Shown here in pieces: positions 1 through 8,533 of a DNA stretch of 64,000 bases. The DNA comes from Actinoplanes octamycinicus. Lineage in GTDB: Bacteria > Actinomycetota > Actinomycetes > Mycobacteriales > Micromonosporaceae. Below the pieces are notes generated by a model, which was given only the letters and a program-made list of their open reading frames with translations, was not told where the DNA came from and searched no databases. Each line of letters starts with the position of its first letter. Within the stretch, counting starts at the first letter, position 1. Position numbers and translations under genes: made by a program. The stretch lies in assembly GCF_014205225.1 (NCBI RefSeq), contig NZ_JACHNB010000001.1, forward strand, positions 1,426,001 through 1,490,000, read 5' to 3'.

Positions 1-306
1 CTGGTCTCCACGGTCTTCGTCGGGCGGATCGCCGAGGACCAGGAGATCGCTTCGGAGGCGTTGCGGTTGCTGCGGGTCCCGGTCCATGACGGGTACGAGG
101 CGACGCTCGCCTCGCTGTCCCAGGTGGACACGTCGTCGCAGAGCCGGTTGGGCTTCCGCGAGTTCGTGATGCGGGACGTGGACGGGCGGGTCCAGAAGGT
201 TCGCGTCGACGTCTCGTACGTCGAAGGGTTGTTGGAACACCTGGACACGACGCCTGGGACGGCGCAGCCCGCGGTGGTGCCCCTCCCGTCCGACCTGGAG
301 GTTTGA
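1..306 (+). CDS. C-terminal end of a conjugation ATPase-like protein (partial)
   Basis: The reading frame is open from base 1, so the N-terminus lies outside the window; about 101 C-terminal residues are present. The segment contains a REFVMRDVDGRVQKVRVD stretch followed by a short acidic tail. This resembles the C-terminus of the VirB4/TraC-like ATP-binding proteins of actinobacterial integrative conjugative elements, which power type IV secretion on the inner face of the membrane. No Walker motif lies in the visible part, so the family call rests on this tail and on the downstream membrane protein and peptidoglycan hydrolase. The stop is one base from the next start, which indicates one operon. 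Confidence 0.5.
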   Translation: MVSTVFVGRIAEDQEIASEALRLLRVPVHDGYEATLASLSQVDTSSQSRLGFREFVMRDVDGRVQKVRVDVSYVEGLLEHLDTTPGTAQPAVVPLPSDLEV

Positions 307-307
307 G

Positions 308-2269
308 ATGGTGCGGCGAGGGTTGGCGCTGTTCTCCACCTTGGTCGTGATGGTGGTGGCGTCGATCGCTTGGGCGGTGGCCGCCCCCTCGGGAGCGATT
401 GCAGCGCCAGCCAAGGCCCCCGGCGAGGCGTGCAGCGTAGAGGAATGGAAGGCCAACGTTGACGAGTGCCTCAACCGCCTTACTAAAGCCATCGGCGACA
501 AAGCAACCTGCGAAAAGGCCCCCATCCCCAGCACACCGGATTCCGGCCTAGCCGGGTGGTTCGCAGAGAAGCCGGAGGCGTCGGCTAAGACAGGCCGCAC
601 AGGCATGTACAGCCAATACGGATACGCCGGCTACAACTTCCCCAATTACGACCAAGAAGGTGGATGCGCCGCTGCCTTCACTGAAGCCGACTCGCGAGCC
701 GAATCAGCTATCGCGAACGGTGAATTCATGTTCGCAACGTCAGTTATCGGAGCGTCGAATGCACTCCGAGAGCGCGCATGGGATCCAAAATCACTCTGGG
801 GATGGGCCGACACATTAGTTGACCAGGCAACCCAAGCAGTCTACGAGAAGGTATTCAAGGTATTCGGCGTAATCACTCTTGCGATTGTTGGCCTCTACCT
901 AATATGGCGGTCTCGCCAGGCCGATATGGGAGCAGCAACGACCACCGCTGGCTGGGCCATCTTGGTCATGGTTGGCGTTACGGCAATTGCCGCTTGGCCT
1001 GTCCGTTCGGCCAACTTAGCTGACCAGAGCCTGGTTACTTCACTAAGCGTCATCCACGGCGCACTAGACCCACAGCCTAAAAGCAACCCGGCCAACGCCT
1101 GCAAACTAGGCGAGCCGGATGCATGTGTGGATAATCGGCCACCGGCAGTCCGCGCAAGCGACACAGTGACCGAGACCATGCTATACCGAAATTGGCTGCG
1201 AGGCATTCTCGGATCGGCAGACAGCGAAACCGCCCAGAAATATGGCTATGCGCTCTACAGAGCCCACGCTTTCCAGTGGGAAGAGGTAGAGGACATTCGG
1301 GCAAACCCTCAAACGCGGAACGCTGCAATTGAGCGCAAGAAGGCTCAGTGGAAGGTAATCTCCGCGCAGATTAATATCGAGGATCCGGAAGCCTATGATT
1401 ACCTTCAAGGCAAGAACGGGACAGAGCGGATCGGCTCTGGGTTTATTGCAGCTCTTGCCGCACTGATGTTCGCAATGTTCGACCTCACGGCATCGATTCT
1501 TGTGTTGCTAGGGTTTCTCGTATTCCGCTGGGCAGTCATTGCGGCCCCCATCCTCGGCACAATCGGACTTCTGCGGCCTGCAGGCTCGGGAATCCGCCGA
1601 CTGGGAAATGCCGTCGTTGCCGCGATCTTCAATATCGCAATTTTCGGCACTGGCGCCGCCATCTATCTTTTCGCGGTCGATCTGATCATGAACACGGCAA
1701 CATTACCAGGATGGCTGCAAGTAGTTCTGGTATGGCTATGCGGTGTTGTCGGCTGGCTCCTCCTCCGGCCATATCGCCGAATCACTCAACTCGGCGGCAA
1801 GGACGGCACCGCAGCAATCGTCTCCGCTGGCTCTTGGCACCGTCGCTTCTTCCGCGACATGCGTGAGGCCGCAAAGCTTGAAGTAGCTGAGGGGGGAGGA
1901 ACTCGCGAGCCAGTGATCGGCAAGGACGGGCGTGTGGTCCTCGTCGAACAACGAAATATGCGTCCAGAAGCTAGGCTTGAGGACCCAGCGCACGCAACTT
2001 CTCCTCGCGCCGAAGTGACCAGTTCTCCGACTGGCGATCAATCTCAGCCGGCGCCTTCAGCACGTCCGGATGGCAAAGAAATCGCGAGAAGCGATAAGCC
2101 TGCTATAGAGACGGCCACTCGGCCCGCGCCAACTCGGACACGGCGTGGCTCCGAATGGACCGAGCCCGACGTGGCCGAGCGTCCAACGTCATATGCGATC
2201 TATCGGCCAGAGACGGGCGTCACCACGGAGGAACCGGCGACGCCGCGGGTGCGCTCCGAGGCAAGGTGA
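308..2269 (+). CDS. Polytopic membrane protein of a conjugation/type IV secretion module (TrbL/VirB6-like)
   Basis: This 653-residue protein has an N-terminal signal or anchor segment (about residues 5-35) and a Cys-containing extracytoplasmic region. Membrane segments follow near 185-200, 215-230, 378-424, 435-461 and 470-487, and a 150-residue hydrophilic Pro/Thr/Arg-rich cytoplasmic tail ends it. That layout is typical of the channel-forming TrbL/VirB6-type component. ATG 308 has a GGAGGT ribosome site just upstream. Codon use is strikingly AT-tolerant (many ATA, TTA-like and AAT codons) compared with genes after 5900, a sign of horizontal transfer. The exact family is inferred from architecture and neighbours; no signature motif was recognised. 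Confidence 0.6.
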   Translation: MVRRGLALFSTLVVMVVASIAWAVAAPSGAIAAPAKAPGEACSVEEWKANVDECLNRLTKAIGDKATCEKAPIPSTPDSGLAGWFAEKPEASAKTGRTGMYSQYGYAGYNFPNYDQEGGCAAAFTEADSRAESAIANGEFMFATSVIGASNALRERAWDPKSLWGWADTLVDQATQAVYEKVFKVFGVITLAIVGLYLIWRSRQADMGAATTTAGWAILVMVGVTAIAAWPVRSANLADQSLVTSLSVIHGALDPQPKSNPANACKLGEPDACVDNRPPAVRASDTVTETMLYRNWLRGILGSADSETAQKYGYALYRAHAFQWEEVEDIRANPQTRNAAIERKKAQWKVISAQINIEDPEAYDYLQGKNGTERIGSGFIAALAALMFAMFDLTASILVLLGFLVFRWAVIAAPILGTIGLLRPAGSGIRRLGNAVVAAIFNIAIFGTGAAIYLFAVDLIMNTATLPGWLQVVLVWLCGVVGWLLLRPYRRITQLGGKDGTAAIVSAGSWHRRFFRDMREAAKLEVAEGGGTREPVIGKDGRVVLVEQRNMRPEARLEDPAHATSPRAEVTSSPTGDQSQPAPSARPDGKEIARSDKPAIETATRPAPTRTRRGSEWTEPDVAERPTSYAIYRPETGVTTEEPATPRVRSEAR

Positions 2270-2273
2270 TCGC

Positions 2274-2819
2274 GTGTCTGGAATAATTGCGCGCGGACTC
2301 AACGCGCTCTTCCGCTCACGATGGGGCGTGGCAGTTGTCCTTGCTGCCATTGTGCTGGCGGTGGTCGGTGTCGGTCGGCTCTTTTCTGATGGGGAGCCGT
2401 CATCCCCTTCCCTCGTGCAGAGCACAGCGACCCCAGCAATCAGCATAGATCCGTCCGAAGACGACAGTGTCGTTTCATCCGAAGCGCCGCCCACACCGAA
2501 GACCATTCCTGGGCGTGCTCAACCGGAAGCGGTGGCCTACGCGTTCGCATCAGCCTGGGTAAGTCATACCGGTGTCAGCTCTCAGAAGTGGCTTGATCGG
2601 CTTCTCCCGAACGCCACCTCGGATCTTGCTGATCAACTTCGTGGGGTTGACCCGGCTGGTGTGCCGGCGAACCGGGTGGTCGGCCGGCCCACCGTTGCAG
2701 CGGTGAATGACACCCTGGTCAACGCGGTAGTGACGATGAATTCCGGCAGGCTTAGTCTCCGGCTGGTGGCACCGGACGGTCACTGGTTAGTTGACGGCAT
2801 CGACTGGGAAGCGGCATGA
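2274..2819 (+). CDS. Single-pass membrane protein, conjugation module
   Basis: I chose GTG 2274 because an AAGG ribosome site sits about 7 bases upstream; the longer open frame from 2145 overlaps the previous gene deeply and lacks such a site. The product has about 181 residues. It has a short basic cytoplasmic start (ARGLNALFRSRWG), one hydrophobic segment (about residues 16-33), a Ser/Pro linker and a globular domain of about 110 residues outside. Size and topology resemble the bitopic TcpC/VirB8-like assembly proteins of conjugation systems, but no conserved motif confirms that. It overlaps the following hydrolase gene by four bases (ATGA), so the two are translationally coupled. Confidence 0.55.
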   Translation: MSGIIARGLNALFRSRWGVAVVLAAIVLAVVGVGRLFSDGEPSSPSLVQSTATPAISIDPSEDDSVVSSEAPPTPKTIPGRAQPEAVAYAFASAWVSHTGVSSQKWLDRLLPNATSDLADQLRGVDPAGVPANRVVGRPTVAAVNDTLVNAVVTMNSGRLSLRLVAPDGHWLVDGIDWEAA

Positions 2820-3937
2820 CTCTCCGGCGGCCCCGCAAGGTTGTGCTCCTGATAGCCCTGGTGACAACGCTGGCGCTGTTGTGCTGTGGCGGCACTGTCA
2901 CGGTGATTCTGTTCAGCGGGCTCAACGACAAGGACGAACAGGCCGACCTGAGTGCAGCTGCCTTCGGGTGTGGCGAGGGCGGGCCGATCGATCCGAACGC
3001 CAAGCTGCCCAACATCGATGACTACGGCGCTCAACAGGTTCGCAATGCGGCCATCATCATCAACACCGGCGCGAAGATGAAGCTGCCACCGCGTGCTTGG
3101 GTGATCGCGGTAGCCACCGCCATGCAGGAGTCCCGGCTGGTCAACCTAGGCGACCTTGGCGCTCGGAACGACCACGACTCACTCGGCCTGTTCCAGCAGC
3201 GGCCCAGTTCCGGTTGGGGTACGCCGGCACAGGTACGAGACCCGGTCTATGCAAGCACGAAGTTCTACGAGAAGCTCAAGAAGATCCCGGGCTGGGACAA
3301 GAAGGCACTGACCCGTGCGGCCCAGGCTGTGCAGATCAGCGCATATCCGGATGCCTACGCCAAGCACGAGCAGGCGGCCACTCAGATGGTCAACAAGCTC
3401 GCTCACGGGGCAGCGAACGCTGTCGGGAACTCGGTCTCGATGGTCTGCGCTGCGGGTGGACAGATCGCCGCGTCCGGGTGGACTGATCCGGTGCACGCGG
3501 AGGTCGGTTCCGCATTCCGTAGTCCGGAACGACCCAACCACCAGGGCGTCGACCTGATCGCTTCCCGGTACACGCCGATCGTGGCCGCGGCCAGTGGCAT
3601 CGTGTCGATGGTCAAGTGCGACGAAGACTTCAGGGGTAGGAAGACCTGCAACGTCGATGGCTATCCGGGCAAGGGTGGCTGTGGGTGGATGGTCGAGATC
3701 CAGCACGCCGGCAATGTGATGACCCGGTACTGTCACATGGTGCAGCGGCCCTTCGTTCAAAAGAATCAGAAGGTGGAAGCCGGCCAAGTTCTCGGCAAGG
3801 TCGGCACCAGCGGGAACTCATCCGGCCCGCACCTTCATTTCGAAGTTCACTTGAACAACGACCGTTCAAGTTCCGGAGCAATCAATCCTGTTTCGTTCAT
3901 GCAGCAGCACGGCGCACCCCTGGGCGACGCAGGATGA
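2816..3937 (+). CDS. Secreted/anchored wall hydrolase: transglycosylase-like domain plus M23 endopeptidase
   Basis: The 373-residue protein starts with an N-terminal membrane anchor (about residues 8-30, CC at its end). A lysozyme/SLT-like region follows (about 75-195) with AMQESRL, containing the likely catalytic Glu, and GLFQQRPSSGWG. The C-terminal LytM/peptidase M23 domain (about 225-365) has HQGVDL and the zinc-binding HLHFEVH motif. It should cleave both glycan and peptide parts of peptidoglycan, as the VirB1-type hydrolases of Gram-positive conjugation machines do to open the wall for the channel. Start ATG 2816 overlaps the previous stop by four bases. All key M23 histidines are present, so it is probably active. 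Confidence 0.8.
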   Translation: MTLRRPRKVVLLIALVTTLALLCCGGTVTVILFSGLNDKDEQADLSAAAFGCGEGGPIDPNAKLPNIDDYGAQQVRNAAIIINTGAKMKLPPRAWVIAVATAMQESRLVNLGDLGARNDHDSLGLFQQRPSSGWGTPAQVRDPVYASTKFYEKLKKIPGWDKKALTRAAQAVQISAYPDAYAKHEQAATQMVNKLAHGAANAVGNSVSMVCAAGGQIAASGWTDPVHAEVGSAFRSPERPNHQGVDLIASRYTPIVAAASGIVSMVKCDEDFRGRKTCNVDGYPGKGGCGWMVEIQHAGNVMTRYCHMVQRPFVQKNQKVEAGQVLGKVGTSGNSSGPHLHFEVHLNNDRSSSGAINPVSFMQQHGAPLGDAG

Positions 3938-4539
3938 TGAGCGAACCGGCACCGGATCCTTTCTTCGGCCAGGACAACTGGTCACTTGAACCACCTCGTC
4001 CGATCGTTCCCGTTCCGGCCACTATGAGCGGAAGAATGCGCGGGCGCCGAGTACTCACCGGTCTTCCGGGCTTGGGTTGGCGCGGCGATCTTCGGGCTGA
4101 CGAAAAAGTTATCCAAGGAAGCCGGACCTACGTGCCCATAATGCCAGAGTCCGAGTGGTATCGAGCAGAGTCGGAAAGAACCGAGGTTTTCGCTGCCCTC
4201 GTGGCAATTGACAGAGTATGGGTGGAAGAATTGGGCGTTTCGGGACTAGGAAGTCTGAGCGCACATGACAAGCCACAACCGGTGTCGCTCGACGAGCCTC
4301 CCCGGCGCTTCCCCACATCTGCGGAGCGTGCGACATCCTTGACCGGACGTCGCGCGGTCCGTCTTCTGGAGGATGGTGGCGAACAGCGGGACTTGCGTGC
4401 CACCACAGAGCTATACATCAGCGAGAATGGCGATACCTGCGCACGAGTGGCTAACGAGAGCGATTGGTACCGCTGGGCGTGGAGCGGAAAATTCCCTCAA
4501 ACTCTTGAAGTTGCAGCCAACTTACTTTGGCTCGAGTAA
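3934..4539 (+). CDS. Hypothetical protein with an internal duplication
   Basis: ATG 3934 overlaps the stop of the wall-hydrolase gene (ATGA); ATG 3937 is an alternative. The 201-residue product has no membrane segment or signal peptide. Two segments look like copies of one another: one around residues 65-105 with ESEWYR followed by an Ala-rich helix and VWVEE, and one at the C-terminus (about 165-201) with ESDWYR followed by LLWLE. I do not recognise the family. It shares the AT-tolerant codon use of the preceding four genes and is probably the last gene of the same transferred operon. Confidence 0.6.
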   Translation: MMSEPAPDPFFGQDNWSLEPPRPIVPVPATMSGRMRGRRVLTGLPGLGWRGDLRADEKVIQGSRTYVPIMPESEWYRAESERTEVFAALVAIDRVWVEELGVSGLGSLSAHDKPQPVSLDEPPRRFPTSAERATSLTGRRAVRLLEDGGEQRDLRATTELYISENGDTCARVANESDWYRWAWSGKFPQTLEVAANLLWLE

Positions 4540-5130
4540 CTATGAGGCCGCACTGGCTGAACAGACTCTCCAACCACCGCTATCAACCAACTCGAACACC
4601 CATGGCTTGAAGGTTCTCTCAGAACCATCAGATATCGTGCGAACTATCTCAGCAGTCGCAGTAGCACGGTCCCCTGAAGTCTTTACATCTAGGTCTTGCC
4701 AGGTAATAACAACTTGTATCGAGTACTTCTTCTCAACGCTTTCTACTTCGTCTCGAAATGAGGCGAGCCGACTAATATCGAGCCCCTCCTTGCAGGTGTA
4801 AAGCGCAGCCTCTTGGTCATTTCGATCAGTTAGGTACGCTCCCAGGAAATTGAAAATTACAACACTCGGGTCAGTGCGTTCAATCTTGGTGGCATTGTCG
4901 TAGAGGGAGACGATAACCCCGACGCCGCCTAGGCATAGAACGGCCAAAATTCCGGCCCCTAAGGCCAGCCACAACCGTGTGCGGCGGCTCCTGAAGCGGC
5001 CACTCCGCACAGGCAACACAGACGGGCCGGTGCTCGGAGGGGAGATGGCCGGGCCGGGGGTGTCGGGTGGAGCCGCGGGGATTGCCGGCGATGTGGGGCC
5101 GGGGTGTGGTTCGGGGGTGTGCGGCTGCAT
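4540..5130 (-). CDS. Membrane-anchored protein, Pro-rich N-terminus, small NTF2-like-sized outer domain
   Basis: ATG 5130 (196 residues) is preferred over the longer frame to 5187 because TAGTGT lies 7 bases before it, the spacing of a leaderless promoter. A Pro-rich cytoplasmic part (1-50) is followed by a basic stretch, one membrane segment (about 55-75, with LCLGGVGV) and a domain of about 115 residues with a conserved-looking Cys. The same design, including the membrane-segment motif LCxGG, the YTCK/DLVCRK Cys position and the GWxVC end, is seen in the protein at 41548-42366, so the two are paralogues. This copy is AT-richer. The outer domain has the size of a SnoaL/NTF2-like accessory fold, which is an inference only. 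Confidence 0.65.
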   Translation of the reverse strand: MQPHTPEPHPGPTSPAIPAAPPDTPGPAISPPSTGPSVLPVRSGRFRSRRTRLWLALGAGILAVLCLGGVGVIVSLYDNATKIERTDPSVVIFNFLGAYLTDRNDQEAALYTCKEGLDISRLASFRDEVESVEKKYSIQVVITWQDLDVKTSGDRATATAEIVRTISDGSERTFKPWVFELVDSGGWRVCSASAAS

Positions 5131-5137
5131 ACCTACG

Positions 5138-5143
5138 ACACTA
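5138..5143 (-). promoter_or_regulatory. Leaderless -10 box (TAGTGT)
   Basis: TAGTGT on the reverse strand is separated by 7 bases from ATG 5130. With initiation about 7 bases after a TANNNT box, the transcript would begin at the start codon. No convincing Shine-Dalgarno sequence is present. Confidence 0.45.
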
Positions 5144-5225
5144 ATTCGTCTCAGAGGGCTCAACACTGCAGGGCGAGGGCCAATCATGCTCGAACCATGC
5201 GGTCCGCTGGGACGTACCGATCAAC

Positions 5226-5795
5226 GTGGGCACGCTCCGCTGCACCGATCAACGCCCGTTTCGCACAGGCTCCGCTACGCCCTACCAATCAACGCTGCCA
5301 CGCTCCACTTGGCCATACCAGCCGCCGCTGGCACGCTGCGGCACGCCGTACCGACCACACGCTGGCACGCTCCGCTGTGACGTATCGATCAACGCTGGCG
5401 TGCTCCACCGCCCGACACGAGCCAACACTGGCATGCTCCACCACGCGGCACTAGCCAACGCGGGCACGCTCCACTGGGTCATACCGGCCACCACTGGCCT
5501 GCTCCACCGCCCAGCACCAGCCAACGCGAGCACGCTCCACTGGGTCACACCGGCCACCACTGGCGTGCTCCACCGCCCAGCACCAGCCAACGCGGGCACG
5601 CCCCGCCACGCCACACCGGCCCACGCTGACACGCCCCGCCGCGCCACACCGGCCCACGCTGACACGCCCCGCCACGCCACACCGGCCCACGCTGACACGC
5701 CCCGCCACGCCACACCGGCCCACGCTGACACGCCCTGCCACGCCACACCGGCCCGACGCTGGCACGCTTCGGGACGCCCACCCACCAACGCCCGG
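5226..5795. repeat. 33-bp tandem array, about 17 units
   Basis: An anchor of the form GCTCC/GCCCC recurs at 5234, 5269, 5302, 5335, 5369, 5402, 5435, 5468, 5501, 5534, 5567, 5600, 5633, 5666, 5699, 5732 and 5766. The period is therefore 33, with three 34/35 steps. Units from 5600 to 5740 are nearly identical; those to the left are more diverged, and between 5435 and 5600 two unit types alternate, giving a 66-bp higher-order repeat. There are no unique spacers, so it is not a CRISPR. Because 33 is a multiple of 3, several frames stay open through it, but none looks like a gene. It fills the space between the reverse gene ending at 5130 and the FtsK-like operon. Confidence 0.85.
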
Positions 5796-5941
5796 CACCG
5801 TTCGGTGTGCTGTGCCAGGCGGCGGCCGATCCTGATAGGACACATTTGGCGGGCATCCTGGGAGGGGGACTCGGGGACCGCATTGCGGGTAGTGCGGCTG
5901 GTCTGGGATAGGTTTTATGCGCGCGACAGGAGGTGACGGCA

Positions 5942-8533
5942 GTGGCGGATTCGGCTCTGCGGGTCCGGCAGGCCGCTGCCCTGCACCGGCAAGCGGTGGC
6001 GACGGCGGACGCGGCCGCCGCCGCGCTGGAGGCGTATGCGCCCAGCGTTGCCGATCCGCGGGAGCAGCATCGGCTGGCCGAGCAGTTGCGGGTCGCGGCG
6101 GCGCAGGTGGCGCCCGGGTGGCTCGGGGCTCCGCTGGACGCTTTGACGCCCAAGGCCCCGCTCGGCGGTGGGCAGCCTCCGCAGTTTGTCCGGCTCGGGG
6201 TGGCGCAGCCGCTCGACGACGTGCGGTTCCCGGCGATCGTGCCGCTGCTCGGGACCGGGCACCTCACCGTCGACGCCAGTGCCACCGATCCTCGGGTATT
6301 CGGCCTGCTCAGGGCGCTGCTGCTGCGGCTGTTCGCGGCGGCGCCGGCCGGGTCGCTGCTGGTCCGGGCGGTGGACGGGGTCGGTGGTGGCGCGGTCTTC
6401 CAGCCGTTCGAGGAGCTGGCCGACGCCGGGCTGATGTCCCCGCCGGCCACCGACCGCCACGGGCTGCGCGACGTGCTGTCCGAGGCGGAGAAGTGGCTCA
6501 GGCCCGCGCGCGGCGAGAAGAGCGGCGGCAGACGACGGCGGGACCGGGTGCTGCTGGTGGTGATCGCCAGCCTGCCCGAGCTGACCGAGGGCGAGGAGCT
6601 GCGCCGGATCGCCGCGCTGGCCCAGCAGGGGCCGGATTCCGGGCTGCACCTGATCGTGGCCGGCTGGCCGCCGCCGCCGTTGACCGCGGAGACCACGCAG
6701 GCTCCGCTGCCGCGCACCACGGCCGTCTCGGTGCGTAACCCGTTCGCGGTGGTCGGTGACCCGCCCGGGGGATCTTTCGGCGCCACCCCGGACACCCCGT
6801 GGCTGAACGCGCCGGTCTTCCTGGACGAGGAGCCGCCGCCACACCTGATCGACGCGGTCTGCCAGGAGCTGGCCGCGCACACCGCCGCGGCGTCCCGGGT
6901 GACGCTGGCCGATCTGCTGCCGGAGCCGACCGAGGAGCTGTGGTCGGCGGACGCGTCGGGCGGGGTGGAGACCGTCGTCGGCCATCACGGAGACGTACCG
7001 TTAATTCTTCGTTTCAATGATCTGACCCCGCACTGGATGGTCGGCGGGCGGTCCGGGGCCGGCAAGACCGCCTTCCTGATCAACGTGCTCTATGGGCTGG
7101 GTGCCCGCTACTCCCCCGACGAGCTGTCGCTCTACCTGCTCGATTTCAAGGAGGGCGTGTCCTTCGCCGAGTTTGTGCCGACCCAGCGGGACCGGACCTG
7201 GCTGCCGCACGCCCGAGCCGTCGGCGTCGAGTCCGACCGGGAGTACGGGCTGGCCGTCCTCCGCGAGCTGGACGCCGAGATGGGCCGCCGCTCGATGGCC
7301 TACAAGCGGGCCGGCGTGTCCCGCTTCGCCGACCTGCGCGCGGTGGCGGCAGAGGAGGGCCGGGGCCGCCCGCTGCCCCGGGTTCTGTGCGTCATCGACG
7401 AGTTCCAGGTGCTGCTGGCCGGCAACGACCCGACCGCCGCCGAGGCGGTGGGCCTGCTCGAGTCGCTCGCCCGCAAGGGCCGGTCGTACGGGATTCATCT
7501 GGTCCTGGCGAGTCAGACGGTGCTGGGCGTCGAGGCGCTCTACGCCAAACGCGATTCGATCTTCGGACAGTTCCCGGTGCGGATCGCGCTGCCGGGCGGC
7601 GGTGACGTGCTGGAGCCGACCAACGACTCGGCGGCCGGCCTGCCGCTGGGCAGCGCGGTGGTGAACACGGCCGGCGGTTTGGGCGGCCCGCGCGGCGCCA
7701 CCCGCGGCCACGAGCGGGTGGTCCGCTTCCCCGACCCGCACGCCGACCAGGAGCTGCTCAGCGACCTGCGGCACAAGCTGTGGGGCGCCCGCGACCCGGA
7801 GTCGATCCCGCCGCGGATCTTCGCCGGTTACGCGCACCAGCATCTGGCCGACGACCCGTCCTACCGGGCCGCGCTGGCCGGTCGCGCCGGCCGGCCGACC
7901 GCGCTGGTCGGCCGGATCATCGACGTGAGCCTGTCCACCGCGACCTTCCCGCTGGATTCCTCGCCGGGGCGGCACCTGGCGATCCTGGGCTCGCAGGCGG
8001 CCGGTTCCGAGGTGCTGGACGCGGCGGCCCGCAGCGTGGCGGCCTGCCACGCGCCGCGGACCGCCCGGTTCGTGATCGCCTCGCTGGTCGCCGAGGGGGA
8101 CGCGCTGGCCGCCGCGCTGGCCGCGGAGATCAGCCACCGGCAGGAGGTGGTCGTGGTGGACGCCGCCGGGCTCGCCGCCGAGCTGGCCGCCGACCAGCCG
8201 GGCTACCGCGTGGTGTTCGGCATGGACGCCGCCCCGCCGGGCAGCCTGAGCGGGCTGCGTCAGCTGTTGCGCGAGGGGCCGAGCCGGGGCGCGCACCTGC
8301 TGTCCTGGTGGCGCGGGGTGCGCCGGTTCGGCGAGGAGACCGGCGGCAGCATGGGCCGGGAGGACGTGGCCGGCCTGCTCTTCCTGAACGTTCCGCAGTC
8401 GGATGTCACGCTGCTGCTGGGCCGCCCGGTCGACTGGCAGCCCCGGCCGAACCGGGCGCTGCTGCACGACCGGCACACCGACCGCACCGTGACGGTGGTC
8501 CCCTTCGTCCGGCCGGAGGGCGCGAACCCATGA
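5942..8533 (+). CDS. FtsK/SpoIIIE-type ATPase with degenerate second ATPase domain
   Basis: GTG 5942 is chosen because a strong AGGAGGTGA site lies 5-6 bases upstream; GTG 5933 sits inside that site. The 863-residue product begins with an Ala-rich coiled-coil-like region (1-60) and an uncharacterised region to about 340. An FtsK/SpoIIIE ATPase domain follows, with Walker A GGRSGAGKT (about 368-376) and Walker B VLCVIDEF (about 481-488). A second RecA-like domain (about 660-860) has GSQAAGSE in place of a P-loop and so lacks the Lys. One active plus one or more degenerate domains is the plan of EccC-type secretion motors, but here no membrane anchor is present in the ATPase. It overlaps the next gene by ATGA and probably acts with the two small downstream products. 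Confidence 0.8.
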   Translation: MADSALRVRQAAALHRQAVATADAAAAALEAYAPSVADPREQHRLAEQLRVAAAQVAPGWLGAPLDALTPKAPLGGGQPPQFVRLGVAQPLDDVRFPAIVPLLGTGHLTVDASATDPRVFGLLRALLLRLFAAAPAGSLLVRAVDGVGGGAVFQPFEELADAGLMSPPATDRHGLRDVLSEAEKWLRPARGEKSGGRRRRDRVLLVVIASLPELTEGEELRRIAALAQQGPDSGLHLIVAGWPPPPLTAETTQAPLPRTTAVSVRNPFAVVGDPPGGSFGATPDTPWLNAPVFLDEEPPPHLIDAVCQELAAHTAAASRVTLADLLPEPTEELWSADASGGVETVVGHHGDVPLILRFNDLTPHWMVGGRSGAGKTAFLINVLYGLGARYSPDELSLYLLDFKEGVSFAEFVPTQRDRTWLPHARAVGVESDREYGLAVLRELDAEMGRRSMAYKRAGVSRFADLRAVAAEEGRGRPLPRVLCVIDEFQVLLAGNDPTAAEAVGLLESLARKGRSYGIHLVLASQTVLGVEALYAKRDSIFGQFPVRIALPGGGDVLEPTNDSAAGLPLGSAVVNTAGGLGGPRGATRGHERVVRFPDPHADQELLSDLRHKLWGARDPESIPPRIFAGYAHQHLADDPSYRAALAGRAGRPTALVGRIIDVSLSTATFPLDSSPGRHLAILGSQAAGSEVLDAAARSVAACHAPRTARFVIASLVAEGDALAAALAAEISHRQEVVVVDAAGLAAELAADQPGYRVVFGMDAAPPGSLSGLRQLLREGPSRGAHLLSWWRGVRRFGEETGGSMGREDVAGLLFLNVPQSDVTLLLGRPVDWQPRPNRALLHDRHTDRTVTVVPFVRPEGANP

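Noticed and set aside
5226..5795. CRISPR array
   Set aside because: Units are contiguous and similar along their whole length; there are no unique spacers and no cas genes in the window.
5282..5845. Reverse-strand gene encoding an 11-residue repeat protein
   Set aside because: Open only because the 33-bp period is a multiple of 3; equally long frames exist on the other strand, there is no ribosome site, and the composition is low complexity.
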